DNA of 64,000 nucleotides from Russula earlei (taxonomy: Eukaryota > Basidiomycota > Agaricomycetes > Russulales > Russulaceae): positions 180,411-244,410 of the forward strand of contig JAGFNK010000028.1 in the NCBI GenBank assembly GCA_025769875.1. Reading direction: 5' to 3'. Shown here in pieces: positions 1 to 12,675 of this stretch. The stretch's first letter is position 1, and each line of letters starts with the position of its first letter. The notes beneath the pieces are model-generated. The model was not told the DNA's origin, ran no database searches, and saw only the letters and a program-made list of their open reading frames with translations. The position numbers and the translations under genes are program-made.

Positions 1-680
1 TTTGGATCATAAATCACCAAAGGTCCGCGCAAGCCATCACAGTATTGAGCCTGAAAATGGCTGTGATACCAATATGTACCCTATGGATCCAGAATAATGA
101 GTTGTTGAGAAGTCGTGGAAACTAAGGGGTGAGATACCGTTTGATCCTCTGCGTTAAATTGGTAGAGGAAGCTCTCGGTAGGAACAATGGGGCATTGATT
201 GACGAAAGCTCCACCGTCGGCGTAATTAGTAGTCTTCTGGAATATGCCATGCCAATGCTGCAGGCGAGAAGGTTCATGGTATCATAACCTAGAAGGTGGG
301 AAAGACACGCACAATAGAGGTCTCCAAGTCCATGGTGTTATCTTTCAGTTGATCCATGACGTTGATTGAAAAGTCATCGGACTGATAAGTGCGACTTTAC
401 AAAGAGCCGAAGGAAACATTTTGAGAGGATACTACCTTGTTTGCCGTGATCAATGGCCCGGGGAAAGTACCACCAGCCAGGACAGCACTATAAGTGACGC
501 CGAGGTCATCTTCTGTTCTAGATAGCACAAATACCAAGCGACCTACGAACGATTAAAACCGTCGGGGGCTATTATCGCATTGACGATCGGAAGGGACACT
601 TTAGGGCCAATTGCAGCAGAGACCCTTCCCAAAAGAGAAAAGGCGGTGAGAATCACAGCGAGAGAGCGTTGTTGCATCAT
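1..680 (-). CDS. Laccase (multicopper oxidase), 5' part only, cut by window edge
   Basis: Secreted copper oxidase that oxidises phenols (lignin, melanin or humic chemistry) and reduces oxygen to water. Start is the ATG at 680-678. The first 22 or so residues form a signal peptide ([14 protein letters not shown]), then the mature start [14 protein letters not shown] read five exons: 680-547, 487-436, 381-313, 257-138 and 80-1. The four introns are 54-59 bases, all GT..AG, and the frame stays open. Exon 4 begins with the copper motif HWHG and continues to FVNQCPI. Exon 5 carries [19 protein letters not shown], the second laccase copper signature. The later copper motifs would lie left of base 1. 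A TATA box lies about 80 bases upstream of the ATG. Identity as laccase is very secure; activity cannot be judged from this fragment. Confidence 0.95.
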
Positions 681-758
681 CACGGCGAGCGGAGCAATTC
701 GAAAAACACAAATCAAGAGCTTGAAGGCCTCCCTGAAGTTTGGTGTGCTTTGGAGTCC

Positions 759-765
759 TTTTATA
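759..765 (-). promoter_or_regulatory. TATA box of the laccase gene
   Basis: TATAAAA on the minus strand (ttttata on plus), about 80 bases upstream of the laccase ATG, a usual spacing in agaricomycete laccase promoters. Confidence 0.7.
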
Positions 766-3700
766 AATGGGGGAGCGGTGCCATGGGATGCGAACGAGAC
801 TACCACGTAGCGCGGCTCGATTCACGTAGTTTTCAGAACAGGAAACGTGCATTTTCCCAGGTAGGTAAGATGCGGATATCCAGAAGCCGCAGACGGGTCG
901 TGTGAGTCGGCTGCCATTGTGGTGCAGACGACCCAGTATGTGAAGGTCATGTGAAAAAACGAAGTGGAAAGTCATATTCCATTCAACGTAGCAGGAGTAC
1001 TAGCGTGCATGCTTGTGGCGCGTGGTCCTGGTGGTACTTGTCTAGATAGCAGGACATTGCTCGCTGTCAATGAGTTCCACATCAGTTTAGTTAGATGGCC
1101 CCTGCTTTGGAAAAAACCATTCAGAGGCCCTGTCAAACTTTGAAATTCGATGGTGACGAGTTGGTTGCGGACGGGCACACCTGTAATGGTTTATCATTAC
1201 GTCAGACATGGATGGCATCCCTGTAGCTGTTTACAAGCTGCTAGTCATGGCAGGACATCATGGAAACCTCACCTCAAGAAGAAACTGTGACTTGTTTTGA
1301 CGCCGTGACGCGTGAGCCATCATGCCTTTGAGCGAGATGCGCGACTACGACCCCAACGAGAGAGATGTCCGTCTGCGCCGGCTCGAGCGCCCAAATGTGG
1401 CGACTTCGATACTCAGAAAGGGCGGTTCCGCACCCGAAATCGAAATGGGACGCCTGACTGGCCTATTGCGGTTATCGTCGAGTCGAGGCTGTGAGAGGCA
1501 TTTCCGCCCAAACTCGACGATTCCACAGGCAAACATACTTCCAAATCCACGTTTCTAACCAGCGGTGCAGAATACTAGCCAATGAACTGTCGATGAGCGA
1601 GTATGCCCACGTTCAGTTCAATGCTCGGTTGCCGGCGTATCCCCTTCACCAAGTCCCATCGCTTCTAGATTCCCCCCGGATTCCAACTAGCTAGACAGAG
1701 AACTTCTCGGGCTCGAACCACGGCGTTATAGATCGTGACATCGTTCTGGTATTGCTGTCCTGCATCGGTCAATCTGGTTGATCAGAAAAAAATAGAATAT
1801 TTGTTCCAAGAACTCAGAGTCCTAGTCCGACGTCTTCTCTATGATTCTCGGAGAACGAGTTGGTAGTCGATTCTCCGTGCAGAGCCTTGTGAAAATACAA
1901 ATGGCTAGCTATAGGCCCATATCTCTTGAGTTCGAATAGTGGAAGCGAGCAGCGAGCCATCAACGAAACGACAAAACTGTGGGACGCACATCTGGACATA
2001 CTGCATACAGTCCGATGATGGGGCTTGGAAGAGAAGGCTTCAGCCTCAACAACCAGCTCTTCCATGCTAGCTCTATGCATCAGACCTGGCGGCATTTTGG
2101 GCTGGCACAATACGGCTTGGCCCTTCGCAATGTCGTGGCTGAGTAACAGACACAATTAAGTATCCGAATGATATTCGACCCTTGTATCGGAGGAAATGGA
2201 CGATCGAGGCGTATTCGATGATCGCTGGCCATTTGGAGAGGGCGATGTAGTGAACTAACTGTTCATAACTGAGTTGTAGGGGTGCATGGACCGATCCAAG
2301 AACCAGATGCAGGTTACCTGCCATGCATTCATACGTATCTGACACGGTGTCCGAACTAGACACATCCCAACGGCACCCGCGCACCTGCAATATGTATGAC
2401 ACACGTCATATTTAACGAGCTCGCTGTCGGTATACCGAGATTAAGAGCGAGCTCCATCGTTACACAGGACGAGAATCAGTCATGCAAGGAATGTTGGTGT
2501 GGTCGACCACAAGTCAGGCGGCGAAGGCTAATCTCCTTTGAACTGGTGAAGATCCTGTCACGGTTCCACAAGAACGGTCAAAATCGAAAGGGCGGGAATC
2601 AAACGCACAGGTCGAACATAATATTGCACCATGTGGGAAGCAGAAGAGAGATAGTCGGATGCACACGGGGGTGAGATGCTCCCAACAAGGCGATGGAGTT
2701 CAATTCTGGGTACAAGACTACCTACTCTCTGTAAAATCAAGAAGAATGGTAAGCAAGCCATCACAATTTCTTTATTACCCGACCTTCTGCTCAGAAGAGC
2801 AGCACACGATGAATGAGTGAACATAATTCGCTGGATTTCGGTAGCCCAATCACGGTATTTCAATGTTGTGAAGCCCCGAGTTAGTCGCGAAGTTGGGGCG
2901 CATGACCGCATATAATCATATAGCATATTGACACTTCACTCTCATTTTTTCTAGGAAAAAGTGGCCAAAGAATCCGGCGACCAGGAATATCACGAGATAA
3001 ATGACCGCGTAGTGATTCCCTGACGACGTTAGTCTTGATCCAATTGTGGCATCCTGGTTCCAACCAACAACATCAGTGATGACAAAATACTACGTGCAGT
3101 GCGTACCAGTGTAGTGCGGAGATAGAATGGACTGATGGACAGCCAGCTCTATGCCGATCGCCCATCGGTTAGCCCGACACCAACAATTATTATGAGGCCA
3201 CGAGCATCTTCATAACATATCAGGGAATCGCATTGTGAAGGGCATGAATTTCAAGGGTTTGTGGACATCAAGAACGCATCACGTAAAGCATTACGGAAAA
3301 AGCCGACCCCAACTTGGTCACAAGTTTTGGGGGAAAAAAAAAATCCAACGAACAGCACTTCACGTGTCATGCAAGGAGGCTCATAACACCAAAATGGATG
3401 GGATGCATTCGACGTTATGAATACTGGCCGATGGTGATTACGAACGTACTGCACACGTCGCAGGTCGGACGCGGATGTGGTGAGCTTCCTCAATGTGACA
3501 ACTCTTCATTGCAATGGCCACGCGCTTGACACGTATCCACAGCAATAAGAGGGGTTTTTATTTTATACCTTACAGTACGTTATTTCAGGAGGCACAGTAA
3601 TAGGAGACGATCTCGAGACGATCTGGTGACTCGAAACTGCCATTTTGTCCATGGGTCAATACGATATCCATGGAATACAAAGCCTCGGACCTGAGTCATT

Positions 3701-4792
3701 GGGCTTGAAAGAGGTGTCAGTGAAGATGGGACAGTTTGATGTGTGTTGCCCTGCCCTTGAAGTCGCTAGTGTGGGTTCCAAGTCAGACTCAGGGTTACAT
3801 CAAAGCTGTGTTGATATTGATCGATGTAGAGCATCTATGCCAGAAACGGAGGACTTGAAGGAACACTTTCCCTTAGCTGCTCTGCAAACCAAAGGAAATG
3901 TCACCTCACAGTCTGGCGAGTGATCTGCGTCCGGTGCATGATAGTTCCCGTCGTTTGTTCAAGGCATGCTCGTTTCTCCAACTGGCTGCGTGTGCACCAT
4001 GATTTTGAGGACGGCCAAAAGTGCAGGCGCTGTGATCGCCGGCCAGATCGCGTCCAGAATCTGGTGTCTACTCACGGTGGTTCTATCTGCCATTTCGATC
4101 CTTTTGCATCATTCATCATTCAAGTAGTACAGCGGAATGCGAAGGAGCCATGTCATGTGTGGCCCCACCGCATACAGCAACTGAATGCTGCAGGCCGGGA
4201 GGTGAGACCTGAGCTGCGTGGATAGGCCCAGGATGCCGTGAGGCAGGATATTGTTCAAGGAATGCAACAAAGGTGAGTAGAGGTGACCGGTGGGAAGAAT
4301 GACCCATTAGGAGATTTCGACGTTAATGGCGCTGTCGACACTAGGACACTGCCGAGAAAAGGTGGCTCTGCGGCGTTGTTTTTTGGGATCCACCATAAGC
4401 ATGGGCGAGACGAGACACGGGTCAATGGCCGTACAGTAAGTAGTACAGGCCCATCAAACGCGGAACCCGGGGATTTCAGTCACCGTGAATGCTTGGCACC
4501 CGTCATGCCTTATTTGGATAAGTTTTCTCCTTCCCGAAATCGTTAAGATCGGGCGTTGGATCTATATTCGCCGCTAGCGGAGCCATTTTCAGGCACAGGG
4601 CGATGACCAACCCGATAAAAGCAGAAAGGTCGGCGCGACTCTGTCGTTCGTTTCGTTTCCCCTGCACTGGTCACCGCTGGTCGCAGGGAACTGTGGCCTG
4701 TTATTTCGCATGGGTGCTCGTCTCAGTTTCCTTCGCTCTCGCCTTATCTCTGTCTGGTCGCGGTGGTGGCACCGGTGGTACCGGGCCGGTGG
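766..4792. other. 4-kb stretch without a recognisable gene
   Basis: I find no conserved domain here. The longest open stretches are on the minus strand (2402-2073 and 2155-1814, overlapping in two frames) and on plus (3645-3923); none shows a recognisable motif or a convincing exon chain. A short minus-strand stretch near 4110-3960 reads MADRTT.. and then a hydrophobic run (IWPAITAPALLAVLKIMV), possibly an exon of a small membrane protein, but I could not extend it. A GATAAAAG at 4614-4621 may belong to the promoter of the metacaspase-like gene that follows. Confidence 0.4.
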
Positions 4793-6556
4793 ATGCACCG
4801 ACCTGAAGGAAATGACTCAACGCCCAAGCCTAAACGGCGGGCACTTCTCGTTGGCATCTCCTACCGTCTCCGCCGTTCAAAGAAATGGACGCCGTTGGAT
4901 GGCACGCACATCGATGTTAAACATTTTCGCGAGCTCCTCATAAGTGTGTATCCACGGTGTAATGTCTCCCGGCACTAATCTATCCCAGATACCTACGGAT
5001 ACTCCCCCGAAGACATCACCGTTCTCATGGATGACCCCACCCTCCCCGGCCTCTCTCAGCCAACCCGTGCCAACATGGTTATTCAGACGTCCTCTGTCTT
5101 TCCGCGATCAGCGCTGACCCATATCACAGATTTGTGAATTGAGGCGGCTTGTTGCCGCCGCCGCGCCAGGCGACACGTTTGTGTTCCTTTGTGAGTCTTT
5201 TGTCTCCTGGACTGTCAAGTCAATCAACTCACCTTCTGGTGTCCATCCCAGACTCTGGTCACTCCGACCAGCAACCGTCACTTGACGACCCTATGGACGA
5301 AGAAGATGGCCAGGATGAGGGTGCGTCACCGCCTTCCTTCTGCATAGCGCACCTTAGGACACGAGTCACACAGTAATCATCACATGCGACCTGAAGCGCA
5401 TCATTGACAATGTAAACTGTTGCTTTTCCCCCCGTAGCCCCCAATTTCTGACCTGCTTTTAGGAGCTCAAGTACATCCTCGTGAAGGACCTTCCAGTCGG
5501 TTCCACCCTCACAGTAGGCAATTCCCTTTAATGCTCAAGTTGTATATTCATCCCCTGGCTCTCAGGCTCTTCTGGATACATGCCATTCTGGCACAATGCT
5601 CGATCTTCCCCATTATTACTGCAATAACGTCTATGTACCATGGTTATCAAAGGGTGACCGCCGCACAAAGACCATGCAAAACAAGATTGGTACACCTCTC
5701 GTTTCATTCTGTCACTCAACATTGACTCCTTGTCAGTCCGTGGCCATGCGTTTGACTTTGTCGGCTTTCCCGACTCAGCAACTCGGCGGTTTACCACAAT
5801 CGCGAGCGTGATGAGCGGTCACCAGCTCGATGACACACCTTCAGGCTCGCCGCTACGGATTGACACGGACATCTCTCCAGCGAAAGTGGATGGACACGAT
5901 ACTCGTGGCCTGCGGGGTTGTGCACCATTTCTATCCCCAACGCGATATGATTCCCCGGTGTCTAATATGCGGTGTGATGGATGGTGCGCCTACGAAGACT
6001 TTTCACACCCAACCGCGGTGAGTAACGATTTTGGGTTGTCACGTGAATGAACCATGTTGACTTTGAATGACCTGAAGGTGTCTCTATCCGCATGCGCTGA
6101 CCTGCAGTGCGCTTGGGAAGGACCGCGCGGATCACTTACAGCAGTGCTATGTGACTTCCTTAGTCAGTACGAACACGGCCTTTTATGTGACATAGACACT
6201 AACATGGTAAATCACAGAAATAAACCCCAGCCCATCATATCGCACCCTGATGTCCCACGTAAAGTACGCCACAGCTCCTTAATCCCACCTTCGATCCATC
6301 TTAGCGCTCATTTCACCTCTAGTTTCCAAATCCATGCGAATTGTCGTGCGCTGCATGAGTATACTCTTCGCGAGAAGAAGAAAGCTGCGCGTGGTGAGGG
6401 CCCTGGTTTTGACGGGGAACTCAACAACTTCCAGGCGCCACAGCTGAGCAGCCTGACCAAGCTTGTGAGCGTTTGTTCTTTTGGCTATCCTGCCTGCCCC
6501 AAGCCTCCTCTGATGCGTGCTTTGATCAGAATATGGACGACATCTTTCGATTATGA
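4793..6556 (+). CDS. Metacaspase-like cysteine protease MC1 (peptidase C14 fold), intact
   Basis: Twelve exons give a 387-residue protein with the frame kept across every junction: 4793-4943, 4989-5077, 5130-5190, 5252-5320, 5374-5411, 5463-5513, 5566-5689, 5737-6017, 6078-6162, 6218-6263, 6323-6464 and 6530-6556. The fold starts with RALLVGISY, then TYGYSPEDITVLMDD. The catalytic His is in YSGHSDQQ (exon 4) and the catalytic Cys in LLDTCHSGTMLDLPHYYCN (exon 7). Downstream come CDGWC, VSLSACADLQCAWEG and a lysine-rich stretch ending in NMDDIFRL. Metacaspases cleave after Arg or Lys and act in stress, ageing and cell death; which role applies here is not visible. The ATG at 4793 is the first in frame before RALLVG; no signal peptide is seen. 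It lies directly upstream of the paralogue MC2, with the same intron positions. Confidence 0.9.
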
Positions 6557-7031
6557 CACACCAGTCTTCGTTTCAGTTATCCCTTTCCCATCTGTGCAGT
6601 GCATCATATACCGGAACAGCCTCACTTGTATACGCTCACAACCACGCTTTTAAGTTATTCCTACTTGCGCGACCGATAGAACGACCACACTCTGTAACCG
6701 TGACCGCACATATTTTCCTTCTGCGACGATACGCGTTGTGTACACTGTCCTCCTCCGTTATTTAATTGTTATACTATGTGAGAAGAAACCGACCTCGTGT
6801 GGGGGGATATTGATTTTCGCTTCCCACGTTGATGAAGCCTGAGATCTGTTTGTCGCAGCCGCGGTGATGTACAGCCGAGCCTACTCGTGTCGGACGCACG
6901 CAACCCCGTACACTCCTACAACCATCACATCCTAGCACGGCCTTTCCCTCACGGTATACGTTCCCCATGTTATAACATCTCCCCCGCAAGCCTCCATTGC
7001 GTCGTTGTCTCCGCTCCTCTCACCTCATCCC

Positions 7032-9348
7032 ATGGGGAACTTTGTTGCTCCATATTCTACCGCAACGTTTTTTCCACGACGAATACCTGATGCCAGCATG
7101 ACCCATGTGCCTAAGTCATCATCATTGTCATCACCGTCAAGCTCCGCAGCGCGCCCTTCCTTAACCTCCTCGCTCGTCCTCCATACTCGACGCCTGATAA
7201 CACATCTCCGTCTGTTCGTGGGCAGCCGTATCCGTAGCTCCGACGATGTCGAAGAGGGGCTTTCACGCGACGGCAATGGAGTACATGCACAACCCGAGGA
7301 CGTCGCCACGACCGAGAAGAATGTTGGAAGCGCACTGCCCTTCGCCCTATCCGCCGGCACGCGTCGTTCTCGTGCGCTGCTCATCGGCATCACGTACCGC
7401 GGCGAGCTCCTCAATACGCACAAGGACGTCGACAGGTACCGGGATGTGCTGATCGGTACGCCGTGCCCACTATTGTTTCTCTCTTCGCCGCCGCCATCAG
7501 GCTCACGCTGGACATAAATCTGTCTCGAAGCCACATACGGATACCGACCGGAGGACATAACGGTGCTCAAAGACGACCCTGCGTTTTCCGACCACCTCCA
7601 ACCGACGCGCGAGAACGTCGTCAGTCCATTTGGTTCCGATGCGTTAGGCCTGATGGCTGACCTCTGTGCTTTTAGCTACGTGAACTCCGGAACCTGGTCG
7701 CGGACGCGGCTGCCGGCGACCGCTTCACGTTCCTTTGTGAGTCTGGACCCCTGTCACCCGTCCACGCTTTAATGTCCGCCCATCTTTCATTATTCTTCTT
7801 GCTTACTTGCACGACGCCTGTGTTAGACTCGGGACATTCCAATCAGCAACCATCAAAGGACCTCAACGAAGAAGACTTCCTGGACGAGTGTAAGCATGTT
7901 ACTTCTTCTGTCCATTTGGATCCATTACAAGAAGGCTCATTGACTCGCTGGCAGACCTCATCACGATTGATGACGACATCATCATCGACAACGTGAGTCT
8001 GTGGATCCAGTATGCTTCGACATGTTCTAAATGGTCCTTACAGGAACTCAACGATATACTTGTGAAACCTCTACCCGCAGGCAGCTCTCTATTTGTGCGC
8101 GCCTATTATACGACCTGGATTTTCCTAATACAGTATTGATGCTCCACACAGGCGCTGTTGGATACTTGTCATTCGGACACCCTTCTCGACCTCCCGCATT
8201 ATCACTGCAACTCTGTGTACGTCCCCTGGCGTTCCAAAGGCAGACGCCGTACGAACTCTTTGCAAAGCGTGACCGGTGTGCCTTTCATGTTATGAAAGCC
8301 GTCTAACGCTAAATACATAACAATGACAGTACGTAGGAATGCCGTCTGTGAGTTCTCAAGGGATGGAGAACCCATTTGGTACTGACACGCGCTACACTCT
8401 CAGTCAGTCAGGACCCTCCTCTCCAGGATACAGCTCCCCGGCCACCCCTCGCGATCTCCACTATCCTGACGCGGTCTACAAGGGGCATACGCTCCGTGTT
8501 GCCCATGTTCGTTAGCATTCCATTGAGCATCGACAGAGGCGTGGCGCCCGCACCCATGGAAGTTGCCGGGCGCCACCTGCGTGATCATGGCTTGCCATCC
8601 TCTCCACGAGTCTGTGCCTCTCCCCAGTCACGCTTTCCCTGCAATGGGTGGTGCGTTTCTGATCCCAACATGGATACCCCAACCGAGGTCGGTTTTATTC
8701 CTGTGCTTTATGCTCCCCACTCAAACGCACCGCCTGCCGTGTATCCGTAGGTTTCGTTGGCAGCATGTTCAAATAATCAACGGTCATGGGAATCCTATGA
8801 TGCCTCGTTGACCCGTATCGTGTGCAACTTTCTCGGTAAGCACCCACATTCTCCTTTGTGCTGCGTTTGTTTTGAAACTCAAACACATGCCCAGAATGGA
8901 ACCGACATCCTTCATACGAAGACCTCATGACGCATGTCAAGTACGTCCTTTTGATATTTTCTATGGCCAAACTGGACTGGTCGTACCGATCGTTATAGCT
9001 TCAATCTTCACGCCACGACGCGTCAGCTGCGCGAATGGACGAGAAGTGAGAAGTTGAAGTTGAAGAAACATGCGGAGGCAGCCAGGGACGTTGAGGCAGA
9101 CCTCTGTCAAGAAGCTGGAGATGCTGAAAGTTTCGAAGGTGAAATGGACAACTTTCAAACTCCTCTGGTATGCCTCACCTCTTGTCTGTCACTGTCATGT
9201 TCATACGTGTTCTCACGGTTGGCTGTGTTCAGCTTAGCAGCCTCGTTCCCTTGGTACGGTTTGATTTCCTTAAGCTGTATTGCCTTCCGTTCCTGGTTGA
9301 GGCTGACCTTTCGTTTAACAGAATATGCAAGACGTCCTCCAAGTTTAA
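7032..9348 (+). CDS. Metacaspase-like protein MC2, altered residue beside catalytic Cys
   Basis: Tandem paralogue of MC1. Thirteen exons: 7032-7455, 7531-7619, 7676-7736, 7827-7889, 7955-7992, 8044-8094, 8152-8275, 8404-8687, 8751-8835, 8895-8940, 8999-9167, 9233-9253 and 9322-9348. Total 493 residues from ATG 7032, or 471 from ATG 7098; the start is undecided. Seven exons have exactly the sizes seen in MC1 (89, 61, 38, 51, 124, 85, 46). It shows RALLIGITY, TYGYRPEDITVLKDD, the His motif YSGHSNQQ and LLDTCHSDTLLDLPHYHCN. In the last motif the usual Gly after CHS is Asp. A Ser-rich N-terminal extension of about 115 residues precedes the fold. Intron 7 is unusually long (8276-8403). An alternative acceptor at 8329 gives a VRRNAV.. 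exon that stops after about 18 codons, so the exon 8 boundary needs transcript support. Confidence 0.85.
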
Positions 9349-10670
9349 GTCGATCAAAACAGCCTTCTGATCGTACTCTGCCATTCTATTTCATTACGGC
9401 CACGTTGATCAGGCAGGACAGCTGTGTCGTTTGATGACTATCGTGTTGCTCGTGTTCGCCTCGTGCTTGACGCCCCACTCGGGCTTTGTTTCCCTTTTTC
9501 ACTTTGCTTCTCTCTCCGATATTTTGCTCTGTGTTCTTTCATCCCCTCATGCGCGGCCGAGTGCTTGCACGTGATCCGCCTACCTTATGTTTACGCTGGC
9601 ACGAATCTATCTCCCAAGTCAGACGAATAGACAGACGCGCAGTCTGCATCCAATTTGTCAAGTTGCTGCCACGTTGACTATTCGACGTTGGCATGTTGGC
9701 TCGCGATATGTGTGATTGAACGAATGTCAGCCAGCCAGCGCTAGATGGTAACCATCCACATCCACATCCACATATGCGTCTTGTGATCGATTCGATAACC
9801 GACGTTATAGCTTGTAGCTTGTAATACATCTAAAATCGAATTATATATCTGACATGACCCGCTACACTGACACAATGATACTCCACCTATACTGTAAGTT
9901 ATACAGTATTATACGTATAGCGACCCTAATAATGCGTACAGTTAAAATAAATGTGACACCCACCGCCGAATACTCATGCCAGAATCATCAGTGCGTCAGG
10001 CTTTGTGCATTTTGCTGCACTGCGCTCGACTAGGCGACGACGACCACTGGCAGATTGCTGCAGATCCGCGTGTGAGCGCTCTTTTTTCCCAAAGGGTGCC
10101 CCGGCCCCCGTGCCCATGACAGCTGGAGCCTGGAGGCAGGTTCTCTATTGATCAATAGTGAGAATCCTGGCGTTGGCCTGATGCCCGCGATGAACGCCGA
10201 GCGCTGTGGAGCTCCACTACAGCAGGTGGGGCCTGTGTGTGAATGAAATGCTGTGAGGAACGAAAACCCCACCGATATCATCGATTGATGTCTGGTACCC
10301 CAAATGTCGAATGTCTGGCTCCAGAAGGAAATAGATACACTATTAGTGTAAGAGAGGCTGTGCTCGGTGGCAGTGTGGTTGCACAGCCTTGTTAAATGAA
10401 AATCTGTCAAAGCGGTCCCTCCCTCCCAACATTTCGGTATGCCCTGAACGCGAGTCGGTCTTGCGCCCCCCCTCCAACTTGCCTAGAGAAAACAGAGACA
10501 TGCCGAAGGCGATTCCCATGCCGGCCCCGTCCTCCTCGGACTCACCGTTGGAGTCTGCGTATTGCCTCCCTCGCTTTGGGCGGCCAGGAATTCATTCAGG
10601 ACCCGACAGCTTTATTTCAGCGATGTCGCTAACCCCTTTCGTATCGCGCGCATACAAGTGGCGCACCGTC
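9349..10670. other. Intergenic region between MC2 and MC3
   Basis: No domain or exon chain recognised. 9750-9990 is AT-rich and may hold the MC2 3' end. The 126-codon minus-strand ORF at 10410-10030 has no motif. Confidence 0.4.
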
Positions 10671-10677
10671 TATAAAG
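10671..10677 (+). promoter_or_regulatory. TATA box of MC3
   Basis: TATAAAG 47 bases before the ATG at 10718 (context CCAGACCATGTC). It suggests that the MC3 promoter was once functional and that 10718 was its start. Confidence 0.55.
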
Positions 10678-10717
10678 ACAATCACCCTTCCCATTTCCAG
10701 TCGCCTCTACCCAGACC

Positions 10718-12675
10718 ATGTCTGTCTTTCCCAGGCTCTCAATTCCTCCCCATCGCTCGTCTCCCGGCGCGCCCTCTCCCAAGTATCTCGCGCTCAGTAA
10801 TCGGCATTAACTATGCGTCGAGCGGGGATGATGCTAGCTCAAGCGATCCTGATCTACAACTCCACGGCCCTGTCAACGACTGCAAAGGACATCAAGAAGA
10901 TGCTGCAAGGTGGCGCTTGACGGCCTTCTGTCGCTGTCTCACTCTTCTCTAAACCATAGCATGATTGCCTCCACCTCAGAGCACTACCACTACCGCGGAG
11001 AGGATATTGTGCTAATGACGGACGAGGAGGAGAACAGAGATACAGGGCTGTGGCCTTCCAGGGCATATATTGTGAGCATCCTCTCCACAGCCATATTCGC
11101 ACCTGCGTGTCCGTGCACTAACCTCCTTACTACAGTTACGGGCGATCGACAATCTCGTGAGGGGTGCTTGTCCGGGCGACAACTTCGTGTTCTACTGTAT
11201 GCTCAATGTCACCCTGCGCTCCTTCGTTCATCACGTTTTCTAGATGCAGGGACACTGTGGCCAAGAGACCCTCGAGATCGACGGAGTCGAGGTCAAGCAT
11301 CAATGTGCGTGTTCATCCATGCTTTACCACCATCTGTCGCTTGATAATGCGACTGCTTTCAGTCATCATCACCCGTGATGGAGAGAAGATCCATGAGAAC
11401 GTGAGTATCACCCAGTCATCGACCATTCGATGTCTGAACCCTTTCCAGACCCTTCACGCACGCCTCAGTCAGTTCCACTTCCCCCGCGCTCCCGTTTGAT
11501 CGTACGTTCGCTGTATCTTTGACCGTTGAAGAATTACTCAAGTCACTCCAGGCTATATCCGATGCGTGTCATTCCAGTGACCTTTTTGCCTTGAGCTACT
11601 ACCGGTGTCATAACTTCCTGCGCTCACGTTCTGAATGTGCGTCATGTACCGACTTATCTCTTGAATGTGATTTTCCTAACCTTCCCAATCTCAAGCTCAA
11701 GCATTGAGGAGAAGAAGAGCTACCAGATCGTCGTTGCGCCGTAATACTGAACCTCCGGGTTCGTTGCAACCCTGGACCAGTGCTGCTTTTGGTCATTTGA
11801 GAACTTTCTCGGGTGTCGCTACGATCACACTCGCGATCATACGCCTCAAGAGCCTCCGAGAGAAAAGGTCTAGGAAAGGCAAAGCAAAAGCGGCACCACC
11901 CACCCCTACTGTCCCTCCTGCGACCTGCAAGCTTTGTAATTCCACCCATGATATATCGGATGCCCCTATTGTGGTACGAGTTATTTACTCTTTTCATTCC
12001 CATGTCCCTGTACGACACATCCCTGTATAGATCGCGTTGTCACCTTGCGGAGAAGACCAGCGAACATATGAAGACAGCAAGAGGATGGGAAAGGGCATGA
12101 CTGTCGTGCGTACTTACCTATTCTTCTAAGAAATATGTAATTAACATATGAGGGCTTAAGAAATTGACGAAAACCCTGAGTGTGTTTGTTGAGCAGTTCC
12201 CGAGTGACGCGCTAACCTTGCATAGGGAAGAATCCTTCTATTAATCTGGGCGGTCTGAACCAGCAACTGAAGTAGGTGTTTCGAGTTTCGTCCGTCTGGC
12301 GTCCGGAGACCGACTTTTCTTCGTAGCTGGTGCTTGGCGAAACTAGCGTTTAAGCGCGTGAAGAATGGCCACAGGGGCGTTCCGCAAGCTTGCGGGAAAG
12401 GTGTCTCCCCAACGGGAAATGGACCTGAAGAAGCAGTGCGAGGCCGAAGGTCTGTTTGACTTCGGGGGTCAGAAGGCACTCGTACGTCCCTCCGATTTAG
12501 ACTCCCCTGCTGATCCCACTTTTCTGATACTCGTTATCATCATCAGTTTGGGAGCCTACAACCCCTGGTAAGTCGTGAACAACCAGCGCGTAACGCGCCT
12601 TGTGGGCCTCTCTAACGTGGATCCTTGTAACAGCGCGCGGAAGATCAATTCATTATCGTGCGGGTGCCGGACTAA
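10718..12675 (+). pseudogene. Metacaspase-like MC3 of the second architecture, frame-shifted
   Basis: Homologous throughout to the MC4 locus. Readable pieces in order: SVIGINYASSGDD and GPVNDC; then HYHYRGEDIVLMTDEEENR (exon ending at 11071); LRAIDNLVRGACPGDNFVFY; the His region; IITRDGEKIHEN; AISDACHSSDLFALSYYRC around the catalytic Cys; LSPCGEDQRTYEDSKR; KNPSINLGGLNQQLK; a basic region; and a last exon 12634-12675. The frame is broken at least three times. In the His exon one extra base makes YAG-HCGQ read as YAGTLWP. The exon after IHEN has two extra bases against MC4, and the C-terminal basic exon is also shifted. The ATG at 10718 is out of frame with SVIGINY; an in-frame ATG exists at 10623, upstream of the TATA box. 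The Gly of CHSG is Ser. Probably inactive as a protease. Confidence 0.75.

Noticed and set aside
2073..2402. 109-codon minus ORF as a gene
   Set aside because: No motif, no linked exons, and an overlapping ORF in another frame is equally open.
8330..8385. MC2 stop after VRRNAV.. as proof of a pseudogene
   Set aside because: A downstream acceptor at 8401-8403 keeps the frame to the end, so the gene is kept as intact with the alternative noted.
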